DNA from: Sinomonas notoginsengisoli
GTDB taxonomy: Bacteria > Actinomycetota > Actinomycetes > Actinomycetales > Micrococcaceae
Length of the DNA stretch: 64,000 bases
Direction of reading: 5' to 3'
Assembly: GCF_021554725.1 (NCBI RefSeq)
Contig: NZ_JAIZDP010000011.1
Span: 1-64,000 of the forward strand
Part shown: piece after piece, positions 44,193 to 54,022 of the stretch
How positions within the stretch are numbered: the stretch's first letter is position 1
Layout of the letters: each line of letters begins with the position of its first letter
The notes under the pieces: model-generated
Told to the model about the DNA's origin: nothing
The model's input: only the letters and a program-made list of their open reading frames with translations
Databases searched by the model: none
Translations under genes and position numbers: made by a program

Positions 44193-44251
44193 AAGAATGC
44201 TCGTTCTCCATTGTGCTCAGATGCATACCTCTGTCAAGAATGATCGTTCTC
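44193..44251. promoter_or_regulatory. Two copies of a TetR operator, AAGAATGnTCGTTCTC
   Basis: AAGAATGCTCGTTCTC (44193-44208) and AAGAATGATCGTTCTC (44236-44251) differ at a single base and are near-palindromes (AGAA-N6-TTCT). They lie 43 bp apart in the gap between the divergent membrane-protein and TetR genes. Copy 2 ends 20 nt before the TetR ATG. Confidence 0.65.
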
Positions 44252-44270
44252 TTTGCTGTACCTTGGACGC

Positions 44271-44867
44271 ATGCCGAAGGTCAGTCAGGAGCACCGCGCC
44301 GCGATGCGCGGACGCATCCAGAGCGCCGCGATTGCATGCGTGGCGCGCAAGGGCTTCTCGAACGTGTCGATGGCGGACATCATTGCTGAGGCTGGCCTCT
44401 CCGCAGGGGCGGTGTATGTCTACTACCGCAGCAAGGAGGAGCTCGTCGTCGACGTCGGCAGACGCGTCTTCGAGGAGCGGATGACGGCGCTCGAGCGGCT
44501 GGGCGCTCTCGATCCCGTTCCGCATCCCTCCGAGGCAGTCCCGGCGCTCATGGAAGGGCTCATGCAAACCGACTTCTTCCCGGGGGTCGCGGTCCAGGTG
44601 TGGGGAGAAGCGGTGCGCAATGACGGACTCGGGAAGGTGGCGAAGACTATCCTCGACGAGATCGCCGCTCATATCGAGTCCTACCTCAGGGCCTGGCTGG
44701 CGAAGTCGCATGGGTTGACAACTGATGAGGCGGCCACTGAGGGGCGGAGGCTTGCGCCTGCAGTCATGGGTGTGATCCAAGGTTTCGCCGTCCAGACAGC
44801 GCTGCGCGGCGAGGGCGCCCTGGAACGTTATATCGACTCCACGCGGGCGCTCCTTGCCCCGCTGTAG
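44271..44867 (+). CDS. TetR-family transcriptional regulator
   Basis: 198 residues from ATG 44271; no strong ribosome site is seen. The HTH is in residues 12-58 (GRIQSAAIACVARKGFSNVSMADIIAEAGLSAGAVYVYYRSKEEL), the canonical TetR pattern. The C-terminal ligand domain is not specific. Divergent from the DUF3533-like membrane protein, which is the probable target; autoregulation is likely through the paired palindromes. Its stop lies 123 nt before the tRNA gene. Confidence 0.88.
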   Translation: MPKVSQEHRAAMRGRIQSAAIACVARKGFSNVSMADIIAEAGLSAGAVYVYYRSKEELVVDVGRRVFEERMTALERLGALDPVPHPSEAVPALMEGLMQTDFFPGVAVQVWGEAVRNDGLGKVAKTILDEIAAHIESYLRAWLAKSHGLTTDEAATEGRRLAPAVMGVIQGFAVQTALRGEGALERYIDSTRALLAPL

Positions 44868-44912
44868 CGATTGATCCGGCGGATCGGAGGGGGCTCGCCG
44901 AGACCCGATCGA

Positions 44913-44942
44913 TTCGCACGATCCGTCCGGTTCGGATATGCT
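44913..44942 (+). promoter_or_regulatory. Candidate promoter of tRNA-Pro
   Basis: TTCGCA (44913-44918), an 18-nt spacer and TATGCT (44937-44942) form a reasonable -35/-10. Transcription would start near 44949, about 40 nt before the tRNA. Confidence 0.4.
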
Positions 44943-44990
44943 GGAGCGGTTGCTTGGCCGGGTGCGAGAGCGTCAACGGCTGGCGATGTT

Positions 44991-46823
<1,833 letters not shown>

Positions 46824-46825
46824 GA

Positions 46826-47470
46826 TCAGACTCCTTGCGGTCGTGCTGTGCGGTTGAGGCGGTACTGCCAAGAGCGGCTGAAGGGTGTGCTCGCGGGCGT
46901 GCAGCGCGCGGCGGGTTCGATGATGCCGGTCTGTCGGAGTCGGACGACAAGGGCAGCTTCGGAGACTTGGAACAGATCGGCGAGGTCTGTGGTGCGCTGG
47001 ATGCCGCCGTAGTAGGCGCGCTTGAGAAGTTTCTTGGGCACGAGTAGACAGCCGGCGAAGTAGTCAGCGGCCTGTTCAGCCTGCTGTTGGGCGGTGGTGT
47101 CGCGGCTGCCGGTGTAGAGGGCATCAGCGCGGTTGTGGTCGATGATGTGCTTGTACTCGTGCGCGAGGGTGAAGCGCTGGCGGCGGTAGTTCTCGTACTT
47201 GTTGAGCTGGATGATCCAGGCGCTGCCGTTCCAGAAGCTGGCGCCGGAGACGGGCGCGTCGATGACTTCGATCTCGATCTTCGGCAGTTCCGGAATGAGG
47301 CCGCTCGGGATCGGACCGTCATCGATGCAATGAAGTTCGAGGAGCCGGCTGGCTTGATGTTCGGCAACGCGCAGGGCTTCACTCTGGCTGGTGATAATGC
47401 GGTTTGGGATGAGCGCCCGGAGACTGGCCAGGACGCTGCGCTCGGTGGTGATTGATGCTTTTGTGGTCAT
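46826..47470 (-). CDS. immA: ImmA/IrrE-family metallopeptidase
   Basis: 214 residues. The zinc site HEYKH lies at residues 104-108 and the third ligand is probably Glu132 in AEQAADYFAGCLLVP, the usual pattern of ImmA/IrrE (PF06114). In ICEBs1 the ImmA protease cleaves the ImmR repressor after DNA damage or cell signals. Here the gene sits directly between an XRE repressor and the integrase, the same functional order. Its C-terminal ~30 residues are basic. Proteolysis of the neighbouring repressor is inferred, not shown. Confidence 0.88.
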   Translation of the reverse strand: MTTKASITTERSVLASLRALIPNRIITSQSEALRVAEHQASRLLELHCIDDGPIPSGLIPELPKIEIEVIDAPVSGASFWNGSAWIIQLNKYENYRRQRFTLAHEYKHIIDHNRADALYTGSRDTTAQQQAEQAADYFAGCLLVPKKLLKRAYYGGIQRTTDLADLFQVSEAALVVRLRQTGIIEPAARCTPASTPFSRSWQYRLNRTARPQGV

Positions 47471-47495
47471 GGCTGTCTCCTTTCATATGAGAGAG

Positions 47496-47879
47496 TTATT
47501 CATCCTCGCCGGGTGCGGGACCGTTATTGAGATGGATGCCGTGGCGTTTGGCGACTTCTCGGAAATGGTCATCGATTTCCTTGAGGGCGCCTTCGGGCAT
47601 GTCCTTGAATTTGGTACGCAAATACGGTGCGAGGGCTGGCAGGTCGGATTCGCGTAGCAGACTGGAGTCGGCCAGCAGTTCGGTCAACGAGACCTTCAGG
47701 ACATCCGCGATGGCGCGGAGGTTGTCCATGCGGGGGCTTCCAATCTGCCCGAGTTCGAGCCGGGTGACGGTGCCTTTGGCTACGCCGGCTTGGCGGGCGA
47801 CTTCGCTGGCTGAGAGGCCGAGCTTTTCGCGTTGGTTGCGGATGGCCTTGGCCAGTCCCTGTGCGTCGTATTCTTGCAT
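47496..47879 (-). CDS. XRE-family repressor of the element
   Basis: 127 residues from ATG 47879 (GGAG 9 nt upstream); ATG 47894 adds 5 residues. The HTH lies in residues about 10-65 (LAKAIRNQREKLGLSASEVARQAGVAKGTVTRLELG), followed by a helical C-terminal part. It is the first gene of an XRE-immA-int run, and a degenerate GTTCAA-type palindrome lies 35 nt upstream of its start. It is the expected lysogenic-style switch of the element, with ImmA as the inactivating protease. Confidence 0.87.
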   Translation of the reverse strand: MQEYDAQGLAKAIRNQREKLGLSASEVARQAGVAKGTVTRLELGQIGSPRMDNLRAIADVLKVSLTELLADSSLLRESDLPALAPYLRTKFKDMPEGALKEIDDHFREVAKRHGIHLNNGPAPGEDE

Positions 47880-47913
47880 TTCAATATTCTCCATCCATGA
47901 TTATGGGCCGACC

Positions 47914-47929
47914 GTTCAACATATTCAAC
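47914..47929. promoter_or_regulatory. Degenerate copy of the element operator upstream of the XRE gene
   Basis: Read on the minus strand, GTTGAA-TATG-TTGAAC matches the perfect palindromes at 52839 and 52876 (GTTCAA-N4-TTGAAC) except for one base in the left arm. It lies 20-35 nt before the possible XRE start codons, where an autoregulatory site would be expected. A -35/-10 pair was not clearly seen. The rest of 47895-48056 has nothing else recognised. Confidence 0.5.
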
Positions 47930-48056
47930 GATTTAAGCGAATTCTACAACGCAAATTCCATGGACGGAGGAGGCAAATTCGTTTTGTTTGATTGCCCGGC
48001 AGGGACAGCGGCTGGCCGACTTGGCCTGCCTGCTGTCGCCTGCCGGACCGGCTCGT

Positions 48057-48368
48057 CTAGCGTCCTCGGCCGCGGGGCTTCTCGGTGGGCTGTTCGGTGC
48101 CGAACAGACTGGCGATGGCTTCGCGGCGGGCGGCGGCTTCGCGTTCGATCTCCGCCATGGCGGATTCGGCCTGCGAGGCGAGGTCGGTGTTGTCCTTGAC
48201 GTTGGCGATGTGCGCCATCAAGGCTTTTCTGATCTCGTCGGTGATGGTGCTGCCGCGCAGCTGGGCAATGAGCGTCAGCTGCGTGTGGACGTCCGGTTCG
48301 AGCCGGATGGCGAGAGTTTTCACTCCTGCCGAGTTGTGGCGGTCAGTGCCGCCTGCGGGGGTCGTCAT
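48057..48368 (-). CDS. Ribbon-helix-helix (CopG-like) DNA-binding protein
   Basis: 103 residues from ATG 48368, with GAGGAG 6 nt upstream. After ~17 polar residues comes VKTLAIRLEPDVHTQLTLIAQ...STITDEIRKALMAHI, a CopG/RHH fold as seen in mobile-element regulators and plasmid relaxosome proteins. A charged helical tail ends RGRGR. It is the last gene of the TraG-like operon. A transfer or copy-number regulator is possible. Confidence 0.7.
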   Translation of the reverse strand: MTTPAGGTDRHNSAGVKTLAIRLEPDVHTQLTLIAQLRGSTITDEIRKALMAHIANVKDNTDLASQAESAMAEIEREAAARREAIASLFGTEQPTEKPRGRGR

Positions 48369-48461
48369 GACAACTCCTCGGTGTGTGCGACCGGCGGGAC
48401 TCCGGGATGGAGTCCTGGTCACCGGCCGCAGTGCACCGACGAGCTGCCTTGCCCTTTGGCG

Positions 48462-49454
48462 TCAGGCGGCGCGGACATCCTCGACACGTTGGGTAGCTTC
48501 CTTTGCATAAGTTGCATTGAGCTCGATGCCGACCCAGTTCCGGTCGAGTTCTTCGGCGGCGACTGCGGTGGTTCCGCTGCCGATGAAGGGGTCGAGTACG
48601 ACCCCCGGCTCCGGGGCGCCGATGTGGCTGCACTGCGGCTGAACAGCAAGGCGGACAGCCGTCTGTCCGAGCCGCCTGATAGGGCTGACCCAGGGCATCC
48701 GGCAGGTGCGACAGCGGGCCGCAGGGGTTCCGGCAAGGATGCACCGTTCGGCCAACGCTCGCGGGAAGGCGGCGTGATGGCTGCCAGTGCCCGGGACTGT
48801 GGGGACGGTCCAGACGTCGCCGGGGTTCTTTCCGAGTGGATGGCCGATTTTTCCCTCCTGCTGCAGCCGTCGCAGCCCGTTGGTGCGGTTGGCATTGGGA
48901 CCGCGCCAGTCCTGCCGCTTGGGTGGATGGCGACTGCCGGGCGGAGCCCTTCGTCCTGGTCTGCTGGCGTGCGGGAGGCGGATGGCGTCGAGGTCGAAGT
49001 GGTAGCGGGATTGCTTGGCGAACAGGTAGATGACTTCGTGAGCGGCGGTGAGGCGGTCACGAACGCTGGAGGGCATCGGGTTCGGTTTGGCCCACACGAT
49101 GCTGTTGCGGAGGATCCAGCCATCCTGCTGCAGTAATCTGGCGACGCGTTCGGGAGCGAGCAGGAGGCTCTTGGTTGGCGCACCTTGGCGTGGGTGCATG
49201 GCGTAGGTGTCGCCGAGGTTCAGCCAGAGCGTGCCGGTCGGGACGAGGACGCGGTGGACCTCGCGGGCGATGTCCCGGATGGCAGCGGCCCAGTCGTCGA
49301 CGCGGTGCTCCAGCCCCAATTGCTCGCCGTTGCCGTAGTCCCGGAGGCGAAAATACGGCGGGCTGGTCAAGCACATGTCCACGCTCGCGGTCTCAAGCTT
49401 CTTGAGGGTGGCGAGGGCATCGCCCACGAGAATGCGGTTGAGTGACTTAGCCAT
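48462..49454 (-). CDS. Beta-class site-specific DNA methyltransferase (N4-C or N6-A)
   Basis: 330 residues. Catalytic motif IV LTSPPYF near residue 30 precedes motif I DPFIGSGTTAVAAEE near residue 290, the motif order of beta-class enzymes. TSPPY fits N4-cytosine as well as N6-adenine methylation. The zinc-like CRTCRMPW (about 250) is in the variable region. No matching endonuclease gene is next to it, so it is probably an orphan that marks the element DNA. It overlaps the replication-relaxation gene by 8 nt. Confidence 0.85.
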   Translation of the reverse strand: MAKSLNRILVGDALATLKKLETASVDMCLTSPPYFRLRDYGNGEQLGLEHRVDDWAAAIRDIAREVHRVLVPTGTLWLNLGDTYAMHPRQGAPTKSLLLAPERVARLLQQDGWILRNSIVWAKPNPMPSSVRDRLTAAHEVIYLFAKQSRYHFDLDAIRLPHASRPGRRAPPGSRHPPKRQDWRGPNANRTNGLRRLQQEGKIGHPLGKNPGDVWTVPTVPGTGSHHAAFPRALAERCILAGTPAARCRTCRMPWVSPIRRLGQTAVRLAVQPQCSHIGAPEPGVVLDPFIGSGTTAVAAEELDRNWVGIELNATYAKEATQRVEDVRAA

Positions 49455-50421
49455 GGCTGTATCCCTCCATCAGGCGGGCGGCCGTTTCCTGGAGCGCCGT
49501 GACGACGTAAGCGCCGTGTGGGAACTGGGGGCTTCGTTCTAGCGTGGTGGCGAGGCTGTCCCGGCGACGCTCAGCAGTTTCTGGGCGAGCGGCGTCCATG
49601 GCCCAAACCACCTTCGGATAGCTGCCGTAGGCGCGTTGCTCTGCCCCGGTGGCGCGGTAGGCCTCGTAGGCGGCGCATTTACTGAGGAGCGTTGGCAGGC
49701 TCTCGTGCCCGAGGTCGACTTCGATGAAGAAGGCCTCGACGTCTTGATCACCGGGATGCTCGGCCAGCTCGACGTAGAGATCGGGGCGCAGGGTCTGGGG
49801 AGCACCGAGGAGATCGGTGTAGCGGCGTCGGGCTTCCCGCTCCGGGGCGAGGCGAACGACTTCAGCATCGTGCACTTCGGCTTCCTGTAGCAGCGCGACG
49901 GCGAGGTCTGCGACGGCCAGGGTGTGATCGACGAACCGCGCAGACGGTTCCTCAGGGCGCCATCGTCGGCGGCCGAGTTGCTGCTCGCGCAAGATGCGGT
50001 CGCCTGCGGCATCAACGTAGTAGACCATGCCTTCCGAGCCAGATCGGATGCCGCCGACGCGGCGCTTCAGGACACCGAGGATGCGCAGCTCTCGCAGCCG
50101 GGCAAGCACGCGGCGGCAGGTCCGGGCCGCCGAGGCAGACGTTTGGTGCGCTGTGAAATGGAAGGTGCGCAGATGCCCGGCAGTGAGGAACCGGTAGCGA
50201 TCAACCGAGGCGAGGACTTCTATGTCCCGAGCGCTGAGGTTGGCGGCGATGTCACGGAGCTGACGGTGGCTGATGCGGTTCCCTGCATGAGGACCGGGAT
50301 GCGGAGCAGCCTTGGTATTCGGCGCCACTATCCGGCCGGACTTGGCTTTGACCTGCGAAGACGTGTCCTCAGACCTCGACGCGGGCGGGTAGCCGATCGG
50401 TAGGTTATCGAGAGCGCTCAT
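49447..50421 (-). CDS. Replication-relaxation family protein
   Basis: 324 residues. A winged-helix N-terminal half (DRYRFLTAGHLRTFHF, RRVLARLRELRILGVL) and a C-terminal restriction-fold-like domain with RPDLYVEL and FFIEVDLGHESL fit the actinobacterial Replic_Relax family (PF13814), found on plasmids and integrative elements. Its exact biochemical activity is not established. It overlaps the coupling-ATPase gene by 4 nt and the methyltransferase gene by 8 nt, so the three are translated together. Confidence 0.8.
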   Translation of the reverse strand: MSALDNLPIGYPPASRSEDTSSQVKAKSGRIVAPNTKAAPHPGPHAGNRISHRQLRDIAANLSARDIEVLASVDRYRFLTAGHLRTFHFTAHQTSASAARTCRRVLARLRELRILGVLKRRVGGIRSGSEGMVYYVDAAGDRILREQQLGRRRWRPEEPSARFVDHTLAVADLAVALLQEAEVHDAEVVRLAPEREARRRYTDLLGAPQTLRPDLYVELAEHPGDQDVEAFFIEVDLGHESLPTLLSKCAAYEAYRATGAEQRAYGSYPKVVWAMDAARPETAERRRDSLATTLERSPQFPHGAYVVTALQETAARLMEGYSHG

Positions 50422-52592
50422 GGCTGACTCCTCCGTCGCTTGGTAGTGCCCGCAGTGGCATCGGATTGAGGAGTAATGGCATGTCTCAGGTGCTCGTCGA
50501 CCTCGCTGATCGGCGTGCCGTAGGCGGTCCGACTAGCCCGCCGCACCCCCTCGGGCGAACTCGTCGAGCCGGGAATGTCGAGAGTGCGTCCCGATGCCCA
50601 GTCGGTCACTGCGCCGTGGTGGACGAGCTGGGCGTAGATATGCCGCGCCGGGAGAGCCATGAAGTCTTCTACTTCGAGACCCGGCGCCATGGCTGCAGCT
50701 GCTCTGGCGTCGCGAGCCGCGAGCTGGAAGAAGACCCGCGAGCGGCAATTGGCCTCGAAGGCCGTCCGCATGCTTTGGGGGAGTTGATCAAGGTACTGGT
50801 GGGCGACGTGGAAGGCCGCGCCGAGGCTCCTCGAGGTGGCGAGGGCATCGCCGAGATCCATTGGCAACCGCAGGTATTCCTGGACCTCGTCGAGTACGAC
50901 GGTGACGACCTGGCGGTCGTGGGCTGGAACGCTGGCGCGCTCTTGGATCGCCTGCCATAGTTCGGCCACAACCAAAGCCCCGAGCAGTTGCGCAGATTCG
51001 GGGCCGATCACACCCTTTTGGAGTGGAACGAGCAGGATCTTCCCCTCGGTGAGGACCTGTCGGACGTTGAACCGAGGGGCGGGCTGGGCCAGGATGCGGC
51101 GCAGGTGCGTATCGAGGAGTGGCCGCACCTTGTTCATCAGCGGAGCGACAATCTGCGCGGTGGCGTCCGGCGAGAGCTGGTCGAACCAGTGCCAGAATGG
51201 TCCAGCCGAGATCGGATCGGCAGCGGCAATCGGCTGGACAAGGCGCGCGCGGAAGACACGGTTGCTGAGCAACATCGGCAGCTGAGCCAAACTCGCGCCG
51301 TCGGTCTGCGCGAGCGCAGCGAGGGCGTGGCGGAGGATGTCACTACTCCGTGGGCCAAGCTGATCGCCATAGAGGGCGCGGAAGGTACCGAAGAGCTGGT
51401 CGGCGACGAGTGCCGGGCTGCGGCCGTGTCCGTCGACTGGATTGATGCCAACCGGAGCGTCGTCAAGTGGGTCGACCAGGACGACGTCTTTGACTCGGTC
51501 GGCGGGGATGTGCCGCAGCAGGTCGCGTATGAGGTCCTTAGGTTCAACCACGGCTATGCCCCGCCCTGCTTTCATGTCGCCGATCAGCAGATTGAGCAGC
51601 ATGGACGACTTGCCAACGCCGGTCGGCCCCATTGCCCAGACATGTCGGGTGCTGTCGGCGATTGTGAGCCCAAGTGGCGTGTGTTCGGTACCGGGGGCTG
51701 TCGATTCGGCGATGATTCGGTCACTGGCGGTGGCGGTAAAGGAAGGACGAATCGGGCGAGGATGGGCGGGCGGCTGCCCGGGATATACAGCATCGGTTCT
51801 CGTTGCTGGCCACGCGCTGAGGCGTCCAACTTCGGTCACCGTCAGATGCTGTCCAACGGGAGTGAGGAGAGGCCACGTATTGCTGGGTTGGTTGAGGCGG
51901 TCGGGGTGTTCAGGGCGAAACGTAAAGCGCATCCCAGGGGCGCTGAGCGAGCGGAAAGCGTTCACGACGTTCCGGACGAGGTTCAGAGCGCGCGCTTCAT
52001 CGCCAGCGTGCACACCAATGCGGACAACCGCGGCAAAGCCGGGTTCGGCCCGTTTGAGTTCGACGCTGCGGCGTACCCCTGTCCGCTGCTCGGTCTGAAC
52101 TCCGCTCGCGAGGAGCGATGCGAGGCCCTGATCGATTTGGGGCTGATCTCTTGGCGTCAGGCGCGGGCTGATGCGCGGGCCCAGGACGACTTGGACGACG
52201 AGCCGCTCCGAGCCCTGTACGGCCGTGAGTGCGGCAAGGATGGCGCGAGTTGAACCGTCGGCATCCTGAGCCTGGAGGGGTTGGGCTGCAGGGGAGAAGG
52301 CCACCCTGCCCGCCGAGGCAGACGGAAGGCGGTCTTCGTCCGCGTCGACGACGAGTGCGTCGTCTATCAGCTGTTCGATGTCGCGCCGAACAGCCCCAGC
52401 GTGGCGGCGCTGGGTGCCGACGAGGTACTGCACCCCTGTTCGGTCGGCCCGGGCCTCAAGCACAATCAGTGGAGCGTGGATTTGGGCGGCCCACGAGCGC
52501 AGCAGGCCGATTGTTTCGGCGTCGTCGAGGGGCTGGGGCCAGAAGATGCGCTGCCAAATGAGGCGGCTGAGATGATCATCGCGGCTACTCAC
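50418..52592 (-). CDS. Conjugative coupling ATPase (VirD4/TraG/HerA-like)
   Basis: 724 residues. Walker A GPTGVGKS at 322-329 and Walker B TVVLDEVQEYL (D568, E569). No transmembrane helix is evident at the N-terminus, unlike classical VirD4, which suggests a soluble TraG/TraM-like pump ATPase. The first ~280 residues are unassigned. Adjacent replication-relaxation and RHH genes fit DNA transfer or mobilisation of the element. It overlaps the 68-residue gene upstream by 8 nt. Confidence 0.82.
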   Translation of the reverse strand: MSSRDDHLSRLIWQRIFWPQPLDDAETIGLLRSWAAQIHAPLIVLEARADRTGVQYLVGTQRRHAGAVRRDIEQLIDDALVVDADEDRLPSASAGRVAFSPAAQPLQAQDADGSTRAILAALTAVQGSERLVVQVVLGPRISPRLTPRDQPQIDQGLASLLASGVQTEQRTGVRRSVELKRAEPGFAAVVRIGVHAGDEARALNLVRNVVNAFRSLSAPGMRFTFRPEHPDRLNQPSNTWPLLTPVGQHLTVTEVGRLSAWPATRTDAVYPGQPPAHPRPIRPSFTATASDRIIAESTAPGTEHTPLGLTIADSTRHVWAMGPTGVGKSSMLLNLLIGDMKAGRGIAVVEPKDLIRDLLRHIPADRVKDVVLVDPLDDAPVGINPVDGHGRSPALVADQLFGTFRALYGDQLGPRSSDILRHALAALAQTDGASLAQLPMLLSNRVFRARLVQPIAAADPISAGPFWHWFDQLSPDATAQIVAPLMNKVRPLLDTHLRRILAQPAPRFNVRQVLTEGKILLVPLQKGVIGPESAQLLGALVVAELWQAIQERASVPAHDRQVVTVVLDEVQEYLRLPMDLGDALATSRSLGAAFHVAHQYLDQLPQSMRTAFEANCRSRVFFQLAARDARAAAAMAPGLEVEDFMALPARHIYAQLVHHGAVTDWASGRTLDIPGSTSSPEGVRRASRTAYGTPISEVDEHLRHAITPQSDATAGTTKRRRSQP

Positions 52593-52791
52593 GGTCGATG
52601 CCCTCCCGTGGGCGTCTCGGACGCGTGGCCTCGTACTCAGCTTGGGCCTCGCGCTCGGCTTCTGCCTGTGCCAGGGCGATGACGGCGCGGCTGAGCTTGC
52701 GCAGATCCGGGTGGTCCCGTTGGACCCCTTCGACGATGATTCGTCGAGGCTCGCGCCGCTGCGCGCTGCCCTTTCGGGTGTTCTTGGTCAT
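52585..52791 (-). CDS. Small basic hypothetical protein (68 aa), first gene of the coupling-ATPase operon
   Basis: 68 residues from ATG 52791 with GGAGGGAG upstream; a longer start at 52845 would run into the operator. The sequence MTKNTRKGSAQRREPRR is basic at the N-terminus, followed by a long charged helix (AQAEAEREAQAEYEATR). Function unknown. It is the first gene behind the operator-covered promoter at 52870-52898. Confidence 0.6.
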   Translation of the reverse strand: MTKNTRKGSAQRREPRRIIVEGVQRDHPDLRKLSRAVIALAQAEAEREAQAEYEATRPRRPREGIDRE

Positions 52792-52838
52792 TGTGTTCTC
52801 CCTCCTTTCTGCCGGTGCTGTGGTTTGGTCGACTTGGT

Positions 52839-52898
52839 CGTTCAATTCGTTGAACGGTGTCTGCAGTCCACTATGCGTTCAATAAGTTGAACGTTCAA
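52839..52898 (-). promoter_or_regulatory. Promoter and paired operators of the coupling-ATPase operon
   Basis: On the minus strand -35 TTGAAC (52898-52893), 17-nt spacer and -10 CATAGT (52875-52870) form the promoter. The palindrome CGTTCAA-TAAG-TTGAACG (52876-52893) fills exactly the spacer, and a second palindrome CGTTCAA-TTCG-TTGAACG (52839-52856) lies just downstream, 37 bp centre to centre. TTGAACGTTCAA (52887-52898) is a further overlapping palindrome. This is a textbook repressor layout; the XRE protein is the likely binder. Confidence 0.72.
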
Positions 52899-52963
52899 GT
52901 GAATTTGTCCAAACCACAACACCGACAGGTAGGCCGTACTTGCGGACTATTGGCGGCGCGATT

Positions 52964-53161
52964 TCAGTAGCGGCTGCGCAGGTAGCGCACCAGTGCCCAG
53001 CCAGCCCACGCCAGCGTGACGACTCCCGCTGCCGCAATGAGGAACGGCAGGATAGCCTGCAGGACCTGCGTCGCGCAGTAGAGGGCGACAGCAGCGAGCA
53101 GGATCGACATGCACGCCCCAATTGCCCGGTCGAACCAGGACTTCGGCTCGTTCTCGCTCAC
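52964..53161 (-). CDS. Small membrane protein (65 aa)
   Basis: 65 residues from GTG 53161, overlapping the upstream gene by 4 nt (GTGA). Two hydrophobic stretches (MSILLAAVALYCATQVLQAIL and LIAAAGVVTLAWAGWAL) suggest two membrane helices with a short basic tail. No family recognised. It is the last of four small genes before the coupling-ATPase operon. Confidence 0.6.
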   Translation of the reverse strand: MSENEPKSWFDRAIGACMSILLAAVALYCATQVLQAILPFLIAAAGVVTLAWAGWALVRYLRSRY

Positions 53162-53337
53162 TGGCAGCGTCCCATCTTCCGCAGGGCGTCGCGATAGCGA
53201 TCGTGGAGCCGATCCACGGCGGCGTCAGCCGCACGACGTGCTCGCAGCCGACCGATATGGATGGCCAGGGCATTGGCCAAGCAGAGCGCGGCCAGGATGA
53301 TGGCAGCCGCGGCGATCAGAAGTTCGAGGGTCACCAT
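53158..53337 (-). CDS. Very small membrane-anchored protein (59 aa)
   Basis: ATG 53337 to TGA 53158 encodes 59 residues starting MVTLELLIAA. A single hydrophobic helix (residues 3-26) precedes a basic, helical tail (RLRARRAADAAVDRLHDRYR). The start codon lies directly after the upstream stop, and the stop overlaps the next start, so it fits the run without a gap. No ribosome site other than the coupling to the preceding gene is seen. Confidence 0.6.
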   Translation of the reverse strand: MVTLELLIAAAAIILAALCLANALAIHIGRLRARRAADAAVDRLHDRYRDALRKMGRCQ

Positions 53338-53339
53338 GG

Positions 53340-53585
53340 CTAGAGACGGGGCACCTTGGGCCAGGTTTCCAGCGCTGCGAGCGCCAGTGCGGCCATCTGT
53401 CGTGAGACCAAGGTCAGGTGTCGAGCAGTCGCCGGCGCCTCCGTCCGAAGTGTCGCGGCGGCAAGATCGAGCTCGTTGACGAGGTCAGTCAGACGGCCGA
53501 TGAAGGACTTCACAACATCCTCGTGATCGAACTCCTCCGGCTCCACTGCTTGAGTGTGAAAGGGTGAATCGAAAAGGCGGCGCAT
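53340..53585 (-). CDS. Hypothetical helical protein (81 aa)
   Basis: 81 residues from ATG 53585. Mainly helical with Glu/Asp and Ala/Leu (VVKSFIGRLTDLVNELDLAAATL). No membrane segment, domain or known motif. It lies 11 nt behind the 100-residue gene and 2 nt before the 59-residue gene, so it belongs to the same transcript. Confidence 0.55.
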   Translation of the reverse strand: MRRLFDSPFHTQAVEPEEFDHEDVVKSFIGRLTDLVNELDLAAATLRTEAPATARHLTLVSRQMAALALAALETWPKVPRL

Positions 53586-53596
53586 GGTTCCCCGCC

Positions 53597-53899
53597 CTAC
53601 CGCTGGAACCGACGGACTTCCCACGCCGCGTATTCGGCGAAGGAATCGGCAATGAAGTTCAGCCGCTCAGCTGACCGCGGGTCTCCGTTGGCTTGAAACT
53701 CAGCTTCACGACTCAACATCGCGGACAGGTGCATACCCGTTACCGCGACGTAGCCGGCCGCCTGCACACGGGCTGCTGTGACGAGGCCGTTGGCCACCTC
53801 GGTGTTCTGGCGCCGCTGGAGCGCTCTCCCCTCCGACCGGGAGAAGCTCTGAGGGTAGGGAGAAACTGTGCCGTCGGGACGACGAATGATGTCTGTCAT
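53597..53899 (-). CDS. Hypothetical protein (100 aa), first gene of the small-gene run
   Basis: 100 residues; AAAGGG before the ATG. Residues 40-65 (LVTAARVQAAGYVAVTGMHLSAML) are mildly hydrophobic. No family recognised. It stands divergent from the 180-residue + strand gene; an inverted repeat ATTTT-cgggc-AAAAT (54002-54016) lies in the shared gap and may be an operator. Confidence 0.6.
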   Translation of the reverse strand: MTDIIRRPDGTVSPYPQSFSRSEGRALQRRQNTEVANGLVTAARVQAAGYVAVTGMHLSAMLSREAEFQANGDPRSAERLNFIADSFAEYAAWEVRRFQR

Positions 53900-54022
53900 G
53901 ACAACCCTTTGCGAGTTCTAGGAGCGCCCGCTCCCGGATGGATTGGGCATAGCTCCAGCCTGCCGATCCGGCCGTCGTACCTTTTGGGACAAGAACTGGC
54001 AATTTTCGGGCAAAATCTGGGT

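Noticed and set aside
50988-52253. Open frame of 421 codons on the + strand
   Set aside because: Antisense of the coupling ATPase, which has proper Walker motifs.
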